NCBI RefSeq assembly: GCF_011769985.2
Contig: NZ_CP039734.2
Location: 1,488,001 to 1,552,000, forward strand
Direction: 5' to 3'
DNA length: 64,000 nt
Origin: Sulfurospirillum diekertiae
GTDB taxonomy: Bacteria > Campylobacterota > Campylobacteria > Campylobacterales > Sulfurospirillaceae
Positions 8,181 to 17,431 of the stretch are shown in pieces (position 1 is the first letter of the stretch; each line of letters opens with the position of its first letter). Both the position numbers and the translations under genes were made by a program. The notes below the pieces were generated by a model that worked only from the letters and a program-made list of their open reading frames with translations, had not been told where the DNA came from and ran no database searches.

Positions 8181-10817
8181 ATGACTATGAGTGAAAAAAG
8201 CACCGTTTATAACCCAAAAGAAATAGAAGAGAATTATTACAAAATTTGGGAAGATAGAGGCTATTTTGAAATTGACGGCAATAAAGCCATTCAAGAGCAA
8301 GGCAAAAACTTCTGTATCATGATGCCACCTCCCAATGTTACGGGAAGTCTCCATATCGGACATGCACTTACGTTTACACTTCAAGATATTATCACCCGCT
8401 TTAAACGCATGGATGGATTTAAAACACTTTGGCAACCAGGAACTGATCATGCGGGAATTGCCACACAAAATGTGGTTGAAAAACAACTCCTTGCTCAAGG
8501 TATTAAAAAAGAAGAGTTGGGACGTGAGAAGTTTCTAGAGAAAGTTTGGGAGTGGAAAGCGTACAGTGGCGGACAGATCGTTCACCAAATGCGTAAACTT
8601 GGTGTCTCTCCTGCATGGAGCAGAGAACGTTTTACGATGGATGATGGACTTAAAAATTCTGTTAAAAAAGCGTTTGTTAAATACTATAAAGAGGGACTTA
8701 TTGTTCGGGGTAACTACATGGTAAACTGGTGTACTCATGATGGTGCGCTGAGTGACATTGAAGTAGAGTATGAAACCAACAAAGGCAAACTGTATCATTT
8801 AAAATATTTTCTCAAAGATTCTAAAGAGTTTTTAGTCGTAGCGACCACTCGTCCTGAAACCTATTTTGGGGATACTGCTGTTATGGTTCACCCTGAAGAT
8901 GAACGTTATAAGCACCTTGTAGGTCAAAAAGTGATTCTTCCACTCATTGGTCGTGAAATTGAGATCATTGCTGATGAACATGTCGATATGAGCTTTGGAA
9001 CAGGCTGTGTTAAAGTTACACCTGCGCATGACATTAATGACTATGAAGTCGGTAAACGTCATGATTTGGAGTTTATCACGATTTTTGATAGCAATGGTAT
9101 TCTTAACAATTACTGTGGTGAATTTAAAGGGTTAGAACGCCTTGAAGCACGTGCGCCTATTATGGCAAAACTACAAAGTGAAGGGTTTGTCGATAAAGTC
9201 GAAGATTATGAAAACCAAGTGGGTCACTGCTATCGTTGTAAAAATGTGGTGGAACCTTACATTTCCAAACAGTGGTTTGTTAAAAAAGAGATTGCGGAAG
9301 GTGCTATTGCAAAGGTCAATGAGCACCTAGCCGAATTTTACCCAAGCCACTGGCTTAATTCCTACAATGCATGGATGAAAGAGCTTCGTGATTGGTGTAT
9401 TTCGCGTCAGCTTTGGTGGGGACATCAAATTCCTGTTTTTTATTGTAATGCGTGTGGACATGAATGGGCAAGTGAAGCGGAGAGTGAGTCAGAATGTCCT
9501 AAGTGCTACAGCAACAAGCTTCACCAAGACCCTGATGTCCTTGATACATGGTTTAGCTCAGGTCTTTGGCCTTTTTCAACACTCGGCTGGGGAAATGGCG
9601 ATGCTTACAAAGATGAAAAATGGGATGAAAGCGACTTAAAAGATTTTTATCCTAATACCCTGCTCATTACAGGCTTTGATATCCTCTTCTTCTGGGTAGC
9701 ACGTATGATGTTTTCGGGTGAACACACCCTTGGAAAACTTCCCTTTAAAGATATTTATCTCCACGCTCTTGTCAAAGATGAACACGGTCAGAAAATGAGC
9801 AAAAGCAAAGGAAACGTGATCGATCCACTGGATACTATTAACGAATACAGTGCAGATACTTTGCGCTTTACCCTCGCCATTCTTGCAGTTCAAGGTCGTG
9901 ACATCAAACTGAGCGGTGAAAAATTAGAGCAAATTCGTAACTTCACCAACAAACTTTACAACGCTTCACGCTTTTTGTTGATGAATGCAAACTCATTTGA
10001 AGATTTAGACAAGATCGAAATTAAAACCGCTCTTGGTTTATACATGAAAAGCCGTTTAGCTGTGGCAACGGAAGAAGTACGTGCTCACTTTAGCGATTAC
10101 CGCTTTAATGACGCAGCCACCACACTGTACCGCTTCTTGTGGGGTGAATTTTGTGATTGGGGTATTGAGCTGAGTAAAGCAGACAAACCTGCTATTTTGG
10201 AGCTTGGAGCTATCTTTAAAGAGGCAATGAAGCTTATTCATCCCTTTATGCCATTTATCTCTGAATTCCTCTACCAAGAACTTTCCGATAAAACACTGGA
10301 AGACAATGAATCCATTATGGTCAAACGCTATCCTCATGCACTCAAACAAGACGAAAAAATTGAGAAGACCTTTGAACTTGTTATCGAAGCGATTGTAGGC
10401 ATTCGACGTGCCAAGGCCAATATTGATCTTGGAAACAAAAAAATAGAGCACGCTTTTATCAAAGTTTCTGATGCTACAAACCTAAAAGATGCGTTGAAAT
10501 ACATTAGCTTATTGGCAAAAGTTGAAAATATCGACTTTACTGAGGTTAAGATCGCTAACTCAGCCACCGACGTGGGCGATAACGTTGAGGTGTTTATTCC
10601 ACTCGATGGTGTTGATTTGGGCCCCATCATTGAGCGCCTGAACAATCAAAAAATCAAGCTTGAAAAAGAAATCATGAAACTCTCAAGTATGCTCTCTAAC
10701 GAGCGCTTTGTTGCCAATGCGCCAAAAGAAGTTATAGCAGAAAATCAAAAAGGGTTGGATGATGCTAAAGCTAAAATGGTCAAAATTGAAGCGGAACTCA
10801 TTTCACTCGGTATTTAA
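8181..10817 (+). CDS. valS: Valyl-tRNA synthetase
   Basis: Class I synthetase charging tRNA-Val. The length of 878 residues is normal. The ATP-binding HIGH motif is in PPNVTGSLHIGHA (residues 58-61) and KMSKSKGN lies near residue 538. The editing domain follows TTRPETYFGDTAV. Zinc-binding-like CxxC pairs occur at CYRCKN and in the CNACGH/CPKC stretch. The C-terminal 60 residues are the coiled-coil tRNA arm typical of ValRS. The start ATG at 8181 follows AAGG; a second ATG two codons later is possible. It is monocistronic, ending in a strong hairpin. Confidence 0.97.
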   Translation: MTMSEKSTVYNPKEIEENYYKIWEDRGYFEIDGNKAIQEQGKNFCIMMPPPNVTGSLHIGHALTFTLQDIITRFKRMDGFKTLWQPGTDHAGIATQNVVEKQLLAQGIKKEELGREKFLEKVWEWKAYSGGQIVHQMRKLGVSPAWSRERFTMDDGLKNSVKKAFVKYYKEGLIVRGNYMVNWCTHDGALSDIEVEYETNKGKLYHLKYFLKDSKEFLVVATTRPETYFGDTAVMVHPEDERYKHLVGQKVILPLIGREIEIIADEHVDMSFGTGCVKVTPAHDINDYEVGKRHDLEFITIFDSNGILNNYCGEFKGLERLEARAPIMAKLQSEGFVDKVEDYENQVGHCYRCKNVVEPYISKQWFVKKEIAEGAIAKVNEHLAEFYPSHWLNSYNAWMKELRDWCISRQLWWGHQIPVFYCNACGHEWASEAESESECPKCYSNKLHQDPDVLDTWFSSGLWPFSTLGWGNGDAYKDEKWDESDLKDFYPNTLLITGFDILFFWVARMMFSGEHTLGKLPFKDIYLHALVKDEHGQKMSKSKGNVIDPLDTINEYSADTLRFTLAILAVQGRDIKLSGEKLEQIRNFTNKLYNASRFLLMNANSFEDLDKIEIKTALGLYMKSRLAVATEEVRAHFSDYRFNDAATTLYRFLWGEFCDWGIELSKADKPAILELGAIFKEAMKLIHPFMPFISEFLYQELSDKTLEDNESIMVKRYPHALKQDEKIEKTFELVIEAIVGIRRAKANIDLGNKKIEHAFIKVSDATNLKDALKYISLLAKVENIDFTEVKIANSATDVGDNVEVFIPLDGVDLGPIIERLNNQKIKLEKEIMKLSSMLSNERFVANAPKEVIAENQKGLDDAKAKMVKIEAELISLGI

Positions 10818-10828
10818 TCTTTACATGT

Positions 10829-10862
10829 AAAGCAGTTGGAGCTTTCAAGCTTCAACTGCTTT
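10829..10862 (+). terminator. Long hairpin terminator between valS and mog
   Basis: AAAGCAGTTG...CAACTGCTTT closes a stem that continues inward through GAGCTT/AAGCTT, about 16 bp in all with a 2-nt loop and one G-T pair. CTCTTTTT follows on the plus strand. Its outer end overlaps a TTTACATGTAAA copy (10820). It lies between convergent genes and may act in both directions. Confidence 0.75.
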
Positions 10863-10870
10863 GCCTCTTT

Positions 10871-11401
10871 TTACGCCTTTGGACGAAAAAGTTTGATCAC
10901 ATCCTCATTACATGTAAGAAAAGGTCCTTCTAAAAGATCAATGCAATACGGCACAGCAGGAAAGACTGCATCTAAACATTCACGTATGGATTTAGGTTTT
11001 CCAGGAAGATTGATAATCAAACTACGACCACGAATACCTGCCGTTTGTCGTGATAAAATGGCGGTAGGTACATACTTAAGACTCACTTGACGCATCAATT
11101 CTCCAAAGCCTGGCATCATCTTCTCGCAGACAGCCTCCGTAGCTTCAGGCGTTACATCTCGAATAGCTGGGCCTGTGCCTCCTGTAGTGACGATTAAACA
11201 GCATTCATCATGATCTGCCATGTGTTCAAGGGCTGCTTCAATGAGTGGCTGTTCATCAGGAATCACTTTGTACACGCTCTCCCACTCACAGCTTAGATAC
11301 TCACTTAAGACTTGAATAATTGCTTTGCCTGAAAGGTCCTCATAAATACCTGCGCTGGCACGATCAGAGATCGTAAGAATACCAATTTTAATCTGTCTCA
11401 T
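10871..11401 (-). CDS. mog: Molybdopterin adenylyltransferase
   Basis: MogA/MoaB family enzyme that adenylates molybdopterin before molybdate insertion, a step needed for molybdoenzymes. The start ATG at 11401 (MRQIKIGILTISDRAS) was preferred to an upstream in-frame start at 11458 because GGAGCAATAAT precedes it and the extension is foreign to the family; this gives 176 aa. Family motifs visible are TTGGTGPAIRDVTPEA and the PGF/PGKP loops. It follows panE closely. One TTACATGTAA copy codes for Leu-Thr-Cys near the C-terminus. Confidence 0.92.
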   Translation of the reverse strand: MRQIKIGILTISDRASAGIYEDLSGKAIIQVLSEYLSCEWESVYKVIPDEQPLIEAALEHMADHDECCLIVTTGGTGPAIRDVTPEATEAVCEKMMPGFGELMRQVSLKYVPTAILSRQTAGIRGRSLIINLPGKPKSIRECLDAVFPAVPYCIDLLEGPFLTCNEDVIKLFRPKA

Positions 11402-11402
11402 A

Positions 11403-12338
11403 TTATTGCTCCATGTTAAATTCGAGTAACGCTTTAATCGTTTTGGTATAAGGAGCATCGACGCCTATTTGATGAAGAGCTCGAATGACAACACCACAAA
11501 TTTCTTCTATTTCTAACGTTCTACCATGTTCTAAATCAACCAACATAGATGGCTTAATCGAATCAAACTGCTTAATTAAGGCAAACATGGCATCCACATC
11601 TTCTTGCGAAATCTTTACATGTAAACTACGTGCAGCATAGGCGGTTTCTTGCATAAGTCCATAAACCACTTCGCTAAGAGGACTTTTCTCAAACAAAACA
11701 CCTGTTTTAACACGCAGTAACGCGCAAAGTGCATTAACCCCATTGTTAATAATCAGTTTTTTCCACAGTTCTTGTTTGATGTCATATGTCGTTTGGGTTG
11801 GAATCCCTGCATGATTTAAAACAAGCGACAATGCTTCCAAAAAACGCTCATTTTCCATCGTTGTATGCATCATACCTAAAATAGTTTCCGCACTGCCAAC
11901 CGCTTCTACATATCCAGGAGAAACCACATGTGCCCCAATTTTTCGTGTCAATCCGCCCATAATATACTCTTCGGCAAAATAGTCACATAAGATAGCTTCA
12001 TTTTCAACACCATTTTGCAAAGAGAGAATATACGGTGGTTTCATTTGAGCTCGAAGCCATTGCGCAAGTTGAATGGAGACTTCACGTGTTGCAATTGATT
12101 TAGTTGCAAGAATAATAAGATCAAATGAAGTAGCATCTAATTCAGATAAACTCGGTAAATCAAGTGCTTGAATTTTTTGATCAAATTCTAAACTCGGATG
12201 CTTTACATGTAAACCCTCAGTTTGAAGCGCTTCAAGGTGTGCCCCTCGTGCAATAAAGACGACGTGATGACCATCTTGGAGAAGTTTGGCACCAAAATAG
12301 CTTCCAACTCCTCCTGCACCAAGAATGATAATATTCAT
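11403..12338 (-). CDS. panE: 2-dehydropantoate 2-reductase (ketopantoate reductase)
   Basis: NADPH-dependent reduction of ketopantoate to pantoate for pantothenate and CoA. The 311 residues are typical. The N-terminal nucleotide-binding loop GAGGVGSYFGAKL (GxGxxG) is clear, as are a SLQNGVENE segment and the catalytic-lysine region KLIINNGVNALCAL. It overlaps the hisD stop by 4 bp (ATGA). Two TTTACATGTAAA copies lie inside and read Leu-His-Val-Lys at both places. Other members of this reductase family exist, so substrate identity is inferred. Confidence 0.88.
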   Translation of the reverse strand: MNIIILGAGGVGSYFGAKLLQDGHHVVFIARGAHLEALQTEGLHVKHPSLEFDQKIQALDLPSLSELDATSFDLIILATKSIATREVSIQLAQWLRAQMKPPYILSLQNGVENEAILCDYFAEEYIMGGLTRKIGAHVVSPGYVEAVGSAETILGMMHTTMENERFLEALSLVLNHAGIPTQTTYDIKQELWKKLIINNGVNALCALLRVKTGVLFEKSPLSEVVYGLMQETAYAARSLHVKISQEDVDAMFALIKQFDSIKPSMLVDLEHGRTLEIEEICGVVIRALHQIGVDAPYTKTIKALLEFNMEQ

Positions 12339-13636
12339 TTTTTTGATTGAGAAAGACGCACACGAACACTCGCTTCATGCGCACCCAGACCTTCAGTGTG
12401 AGCAAGCAATGCGCACGCTTCACCAATTTCATCAATGCCTTGTTTGCTCATACTGATGATAGAAGAACGCTTCAAGAAATTTTCAACGCCAAGCGGCGAG
12501 TAAAACTTAGCTGTTCCACCCGTTGGAAGGGTATGATTGGGTCCTGCGATATAATCTCCAATCGGTTCAGGCGTATACGAACCCATAAAAATAGCACCTG
12601 CATGGTGAATCTTTGGCAGGAGATCAAAAGGATGAGACGTAACCACTTCTAAGTGTTCAGGCGCAATTTGGTTCATCAAATTCACCGCTTCATCCATATC
12701 ACGCGTCACAATAATCGCCCCACGCTCTTTGATCGAAACTTCGGCAATCGCTTTGCGGTCTAATGTCTCAAGCCACATATAAATTTCGGTACGTGTTTTT
12801 TCCGCAATTTCAAGCGAAGGTGTAATCAAAATAGAACTTGCCATTTCATCGTGCTCCGCTTGTGAAAGCAAATCAATCGCTAAGAGGTGTGGGTTGGCAG
12901 TTGTATCGGCTAAAACACCAATTTCACTTGGTCCTGCAATCATGTCAATGTTCACTTCACCAAAAACGAGTTTTTTTGCCGTTGCTACGAAGATATTACC
13001 CGGTCCCGTGATCACATCGACTTTTGGAATACTCTGCGTGCCGTATGCCATTGCCGCAATCGCGCTCGCACCACCTACTTTAAAAGCCTTTTTGATGCCA
13101 CATAAATGCATCGCCGCCAAAAGCAATGGATTGAGTTCATTATTAGGAGCAGGCGTACAAACAACAACCTCTTTCACCCCTGCGACAAGTGCGGGAATTG
13201 CATTCATCAAAAGACTACTGGGGTACGCCGCTTTTCCACCCGGTATATAAAGCCCTGCACGATCCACTGGCGTTACTTTTTGCCCCAAGACAGTGCCATT
13301 CTCTTCAAAATCAAGCCACGATTTTGGCATGAGCTTTTCATGGTATGTATAAATGCGTTTATACGCTAGCTCTAATGCCTCTTTGAGTTTAACATCAAGA
13401 GCATCGTACGCTTTTTTCATATCACTTGTTTTGACTTCAAGTGCTTCATCGTTTGCAACATGCCATTTATCAAATTTTTCAATATGATTTTTTAAAGCAC
13501 CATTACCATCGGCTTTAATCTCTGCAATTATAGTCGAAACAATTTTTGAAACATTGTCCATATCCATATTTCCACGACGCAAAAGTGCATCGAACTGGAC
13601 TTGAAAATTTTGTTCGCTGGTTTTTAAAAGCAACAT
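12335..13636 (-). CDS. hisD: Histidinol dehydrogenase
   Basis: Zinc- and NAD-dependent enzyme oxidising L-histidinol to L-histidine, the last two steps of histidine synthesis. The 433 residues are full length. Visible are PVDRAGLYIPGGKAAYPSSLLM, the NAD-binding GGASAIAAMAYGT, ITGPGNIFVATAKKLV, the zinc ligands in LLSQAEHDEMASSI, and the catalytic Glu-His pair in IAPEHLEV. It heads a hisD-panE-mog unit with 4-bp and short spacings; the other his genes are not in this window. Confidence 0.97.
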   Translation of the reverse strand: MLLLKTSEQNFQVQFDALLRRGNMDMDNVSKIVSTIIAEIKADGNGALKNHIEKFDKWHVANDEALEVKTSDMKKAYDALDVKLKEALELAYKRIYTYHEKLMPKSWLDFEENGTVLGQKVTPVDRAGLYIPGGKAAYPSSLLMNAIPALVAGVKEVVVCTPAPNNELNPLLLAAMHLCGIKKAFKVGGASAIAAMAYGTQSIPKVDVITGPGNIFVATAKKLVFGEVNIDMIAGPSEIGVLADTTANPHLLAIDLLSQAEHDEMASSILITPSLEIAEKTRTEIYMWLETLDRKAIAEVSIKERGAIIVTRDMDEAVNLMNQIAPEHLEVVTSHPFDLLPKIHHAGAIFMGSYTPEPIGDYIAGPNHTLPTGGTAKFYSPLGVENFLKRSSIISMSKQGIDEIGEACALLAHTEGLGAHEASVRVRLSQSKK

Positions 13637-13662
13637 CGTTAATCCTCTTTATAAGTGCTTTA

Positions 13663-14535
13663 TTATAGCATATTTGCCTTACGCACATACCGAGCAATCA
13701 TGGAGCTATTGCCCAAAATCCCTCCTTGATGCAAGTAAATAGGCGTTCCATCCAGTGAAGCGATATGTTCCAATAGCACTTTCCAACCCACAGGATCGTA
13801 CACCAAATCAAATGTTACACCCATCTCATCTTTTAAAGATTTCCATAACTCAAAAAGCTCTGGGTACAATTTGCCATAGTGATATTTTTTCTTGGTCTCT
13901 AGAATGGTGGGGACACATGTCAGATCAGGTTCAACCATCTTCCACTGCTTTTGTAAATACATACTATCTCCCACGGTATTACATGTAAAGACAGGAAAGG
14001 GAAGATGCTTTTGTAAAAACAGTGCTGTTGTACCTGTTCCTGAGGGTAAAAAAAGATAAGGGTTTTGAATGGAATGTGTTTGTATGTCCGATAGAAGCTC
14101 ATTGGCTAAAATTTTCATTCCCTCTTCTGCTTCAAGCTGCCTGCCCCCTTCCTTTACATGTAAACTTGTTTCATCAAGCCACTTTTTAGCTTCTTCTTCG
14201 CGCAGATGTGATTCGATGATGTTCATTCCATTCACAAGTGCCTCTTTATAATTACCGATAGGATTTTCTTTAAGAAAGTGTGGAATATGATCGCATACAT
14301 AGATGAACTCCCACCCTTTAAGGCGGGCTAAAACAGAGAGAGAATACATCGCGTTGGACTGATTTGATCCAGAACTTACCACACGCTTAATATGAGGAAA
14401 ATCATGCGTTAAAAAGTAGTAAAATTTACGTGCTTTATTACCAGAAAAATCTTTATCCAACAGATCATCGCGTTTAATATAAAAAATATGGTTCTTAAAA
14501 GTTTGTTTTTCAAAAGGAGAAGGAGGAAAAAACAT
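13663..14535 (-). CDS. PLP-dependent ACC deaminase / D-cysteine desulfhydrase family protein
   Basis: Fold-type II PLP enzyme of 290 residues. The cofactor lysine is Lys34 in SGNKARKFYYFL, and SSGSNQSNAMYSLS is the phosphate-contacting loop. Family members either desulfhydrate D-cysteine or open 1-aminocyclopropane-1-carboxylate; the sequence alone does not decide. It is somewhat shorter than the characterised enzymes (around 330 aa). Two palindrome copies lie within it, one reading Phe-Thr-Cys and one Leu-His-Val-Lys. It lies just upstream of hisD with a 26-bp gap. Confidence 0.8.
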   Translation of the reverse strand: MFFPPSPFEKQTFKNHIFYIKRDDLLDKDFSGNKARKFYYFLTHDFPHIKRVVSSGSNQSNAMYSLSVLARLKGWEFIYVCDHIPHFLKENPIGNYKEALVNGMNIIESHLREEEAKKWLDETSLHVKEGGRQLEAEEGMKILANELLSDIQTHSIQNPYLFLPSGTGTTALFLQKHLPFPVFTCNTVGDSMYLQKQWKMVEPDLTCVPTILETKKKYHYGKLYPELFELWKSLKDEMGVTFDLVYDPVGWKVLLEHIASLDGTPIYLHQGGILGNSSMIARYVRKANML

Positions 14536-14554
14536 CGTTACATGTAAAAAGAAG

Positions 14555-14574
14555 GAGACCTCAAAAGAGGTCTC
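14555..14574 (-). terminator. Terminator of fbaA
   Basis: GAGACCTC and GAGGTCTC form an 8-bp perfect stem with a 4-nt loop. On the minus strand it is followed by CTTCTTTTT, then by a TTACATGTAA copy at 14538. It lies 8 bp beyond the fbaA stop. Confidence 0.8.
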
Positions 14575-14581
14575 TTAAGGA

Positions 14582-15658
14582 TTATAAGCGATTGAGACAA
14601 TTAAGATCTTCAAAGGCTTTAAGTAAGCGGCTTTTAATAGCCTCTTCACCTGAGCGAAGCCATTTGCGTGGATCATAATATTTTTTATTCGGTTTATCGT
14701 CACCCTCTGGATTACCAATTTGACCTTGAAGATACGGTGCATATTTTTCAACATACCCTTTGACGCCTTCCCAAAATGCCCATTGCGTATCCGTATCGAT
14801 GTTCATTTTAATGACACCGTACCCTACCGCTTCACGAATGTCGGAGAGTTCACTGCCACTGCCACCGTGAAATACAAAATTGACAGGTTTGGCATTGGTT
14901 TTAAACTTCTCTTGAATGTATTTTTGAGAATTATCTAAGATTTTTGGTGTCAAGTTGACGTTGCCTGGTTTATACACACCATGTACATTGCCAAAAGAGG
15001 CAGCAATGGTAAAATTAGGGCTAATTTTTAAAAGCTCTTCGTAGGCATAAGCGACATCTTGGGGCTGCGTATAAAGAGCTGAATTATCCATACTGGTATT
15101 GTCCACACCATCCTCTTCGCCACCCGTACAACCAAGCTCAATTTCCAATGTCATGCCCATTTTACTCATGCGTTTGAGGTAAGAGACACACGTGTGTACA
15201 TTTTGCTCTAGTGGCTCTTCTGAGAGATCCAACATATGAGAACTAAAAAGTGGTTTGTGTGTTTTAGCAAAATGCATCTCGCTAGCGCTTAAGAGCTCAT
15301 CAATCCACGGAAGAAGTTTACGTGCAGCATGATCCGTATGCAAAATCACGGCTACACCATAGTATTCAGCAAGTGTATGGACATGTAAAGCACCACTAAT
15401 GGCGCCAAGAACTCCTGCTTTAAGACCATTTACACCTTTACCTGCATAAAATTCAGCCCCACCACTGGAAAACTGAATAATAACTGGTGAATTAGCCGTT
15501 TTGGCTGCCTCTAAAACAGCATTAATAGAATTTGTTCCCACAACATTGACAGCAGGGATTGCAAATTGATTGGCTTTTGCAATTGCAAAAACTTTCTGCA
15601 CATCATTACCCGTAACAACACCCGGTTTTACAAAATCAAAAATTTTCGCATTCAACAT
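14582..15658 (-). CDS. fbaA: Fructose-bisphosphate aldolase, class II
   Basis: Zinc-dependent aldolase interconverting fructose 1,6-bisphosphate with dihydroxyacetone phosphate and glyceraldehyde 3-phosphate. The 358 residues match type A. The catalytic Asp and zinc His are in ILHTDHAARK; the other ligands are in ELGCTGGEEDGVDN, NVHGVYKPGN and FHGGSGS. The ATG at 15658 follows AAAGGGCG. It is a single gene between the PpiC-type isomerase and its own terminator. Its 5' region carries sequence related to the dispersed leader element described separately. Confidence 0.97.
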   Translation of the reverse strand: MLNAKIFDFVKPGVVTGNDVQKVFAIAKANQFAIPAVNVVGTNSINAVLEAAKTANSPVIIQFSSGGAEFYAGKGVNGLKAGVLGAISGALHVHTLAEYYGVAVILHTDHAARKLLPWIDELLSASEMHFAKTHKPLFSSHMLDLSEEPLEQNVHTCVSYLKRMSKMGMTLEIELGCTGGEEDGVDNTSMDNSALYTQPQDVAYAYEELLKISPNFTIAASFGNVHGVYKPGNVNLTPKILDNSQKYIQEKFKTNAKPVNFVFHGGSGSELSDIREAVGYGVIKMNIDTDTQWAFWEGVKGYVEKYAPYLQGQIGNPEGDDKPNKKYYDPRKWLRSGEEAIKSRLLKAFEDLNCLNRL

Positions 15659-15683
15659 GAAAACGCCCTTTATTTCAATTTTT

Positions 15684-15746
15684 ACATACTTTTATAGGCA
15701 AAGCTCAAAAAGATTACATTACGCTATGCTCTAAAGCTTAACTCTT
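15684..15746 (-). repeat. Diverged copy of the dispersed leader element, upstream of fbaA
   Basis: In the fbaA direction it reads AGCGTAATG...GAGCTTTGCCTATAAAAGTATG, which lines up with TAGCGTAGC...GAAGCTTTGCTTTAAAAGCGTG of the copy upstream of hspR. Only the 3' half is recognisable. The conserved core also resembles an extended -10 promoter (TGCCTATAAA), so it may simply be the fbaA promoter. Confidence 0.4.
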
Positions 15747-15818
15747 GAAGTAAATGTAACATAATTTTATAGTGTAAGGCTTTTAGCCTCTATTTTAAAA
15801 AACAAGATTTTTGTGAAA

Positions 15819-15844
15819 AGCCTTACCTTTTTTGGGGTAAGGCT
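15819..15844 (-). terminator. Hairpin after the PpiC-type isomerase gene
   Basis: AGCCTTACC and GGTAAGGCT form a 9-bp perfect stem 15 bp past the stop of the minus-strand isomerase gene. The minus-strand T-run after it is short (TTTT); the longer T-run is on the plus strand, where no gene leads into it. Confidence 0.65.
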
Positions 15845-15858
15845 CTCTTTTTTTGGGG

Positions 15859-16672
15859 TTATTTAATGGTTACTTTTGCGTTTTTTCTAAGTGTTTGTGC
15901 TTTATCTTGTACTTGAATACGGAATTTTTCCATTTTCAAGCCATTTTCAATTTGTGGTTTTACTGTTTCAAATGTTGCTTTCTCAGCTGGTTTTGTATCT
16001 TCAACTAAGATAACATGGTAACCAAATTGTGTTTGAACAGGCGTTTTAGTAATTTCACCTTTTTTAAGTGCAAATGCTGCATCTGAGAAAGGTTTTACCA
16101 TTTGATTTGCAGCAAACCAACCAAGTTCACCGCCACCTTGACCGCTAGGTCCTGTAGATTTTTGTAGTTGCAAGCTCAACAAATTTATCATTGAGTTTTT
16201 GACCTGTCAATCCATCAAGTTCTTTGATAACATCTTTAGCTTCTTGCTCTGTTTTTACAAGCACGTGTCTTGCTTTAACGGTTGCTGGTTGCATAAATTT
16301 GTCAGCATTTTTGTCATAATAGTCTTTAACATCTTTTGGATCAACTTTAACAGCATCAAAGATTTTTTTCATCCAGACTTCAAGAGCAAGATCTGCTTTG
16401 ATTTTTTTCAAAGCTTCCGTATAATCTTTCTCTTTTTCTACACCACTTTTCATTGCTTCCGTAGTCAAAAGTTTACGCTCAACTGCTTGCTCAACAATTT
16501 TTTGTTTTGCATCAGCAGGAAGTTCTTCAAACTTTGCGCCTTGCATAGCACGCATAAGAACAGCAATGTCTTGTTCATTGACATCTTCACCATTAACGGT
16601 TGCATATGTTGTCGCATTTAAACTTACACCTAGTACTGCAGCTGCAATACTACTTAGAATAACTTTTTTCAC
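15859..16672 (-). pseudogene. PpiC-type peptidyl-prolyl isomerase (PEB4-like), frameshifted
   Basis: Periplasmic parvulin-type foldase related to Campylobacter PEB4 (Cj0596), which helps outer-membrane proteins fold. The N-terminal frame (16672 to 16145) has a Sec signal peptide, MKKVILSSIAAAVLGVSLNA, then the SurA-like helical part and KARHVLVKTEQEAKD. The C-terminal frame (to 15859) has STGPSGQGGGELGWF and FGYHVILVED, the rest of the rotamase domain. The frames join if one T is dropped from the T5 run at 16159-16163 (A5 on the coding strand); the gene would then be 813 bp, 270 aa. All else looks intact, so sequence error, recent mutation or slippage are all possible. Confidence 0.85.
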
Positions 16673-16785
16673 TAAAATCCTTTATTGAAGTAATTCGCGT
16701 ATTGTACCCCAAATCTTATTACTATTTCTTAAATGAAATGTTAATTTTAAGGATTGTCGGTATAATTTTCAAAAAAATAAGGTAG

Positions 16786-17430
16786 ATGATGAAAAAGGCC
16801 ACACAAAAAGAGGTTGTAATTATTAAAGCTCTTTTTTTGGAACATTACCCCAAAGCGGTTACTGAACTAAAATATAGCTCTTTGTATGAGCTTCTTGTCT
16901 GTGTCATGCTCTCAGCCCAATGCACCGATAAACGCGTCAACCTTATTACGCCTGCCCTATTTGAACGTTATCCTCATGCAAAAGAGCTTGCAGAGGCGAA
17001 TCTCGATGAGGTCAAATCATTCATTGCTTCGTGCTCTTTTTTCAACAATAAAGCCGTGAATCTTCTTAAAATGGCACAAAAAGTCGTTGAACTGTACGAT
17101 GGAGAGATTCCTTTGGATGAGCAAAAACTCATGGGACTCGCAGGTGTGGGACAAAAAACCGCTCATGTGGTGATGATCGAATATGCTTCTGCCAACCTCA
17201 TGGCAGTCGATACTCATGTTTTTCGAGTCGCACACCGTCTAGGACTTTCGAGTGCTAAAACAGCCATTAAAACGGAAGAAGAGTTAACCAAAATTTTTAA
17301 AAATGATCTTGCTACGCTACACCAAGCGATGGTACTTTTTGGCAGATATACCTGTAAAGCAGTCAATCCCTTGTGTGAAACGTGCTTTTTAACAGAACAT
17401 TGCAAAACAAAACAGACATTTAAAGTTTAA
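16786..17430 (+). CDS. nth: Endonuclease III
   Basis: DNA glycosylase/AP lyase that removes oxidised pyrimidines. The 214 residues are full length. The helix-hairpin-helix and catalytic lysine are in LAGVGQKTAHVVM (Lys124), the catalytic aspartate in VDTHVFRVAHRLG (Asp142), and the 4Fe-4S ligands are Cys190, Cys197, Cys200 and Cys206 with the exact C-x6-C-x2-C-x5-C spacing. The start at 16786 follows AAGGTAG. It is convergent with the next gene, with 1 bp between the stops. Confidence 0.97.
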   Translation: MMKKATQKEVVIIKALFLEHYPKAVTELKYSSLYELLVCVMLSAQCTDKRVNLITPALFERYPHAKELAEANLDEVKSFIASCSFFNNKAVNLLKMAQKVVELYDGEIPLDEQKLMGLAGVGQKTAHVVMIEYASANLMAVDTHVFRVAHRLGLSSAKTAIKTEEELTKIFKNDLATLHQAMVLFGRYTCKAVNPLCETCFLTEHCKTKQTFKV

Positions 17431-17431
17431 C

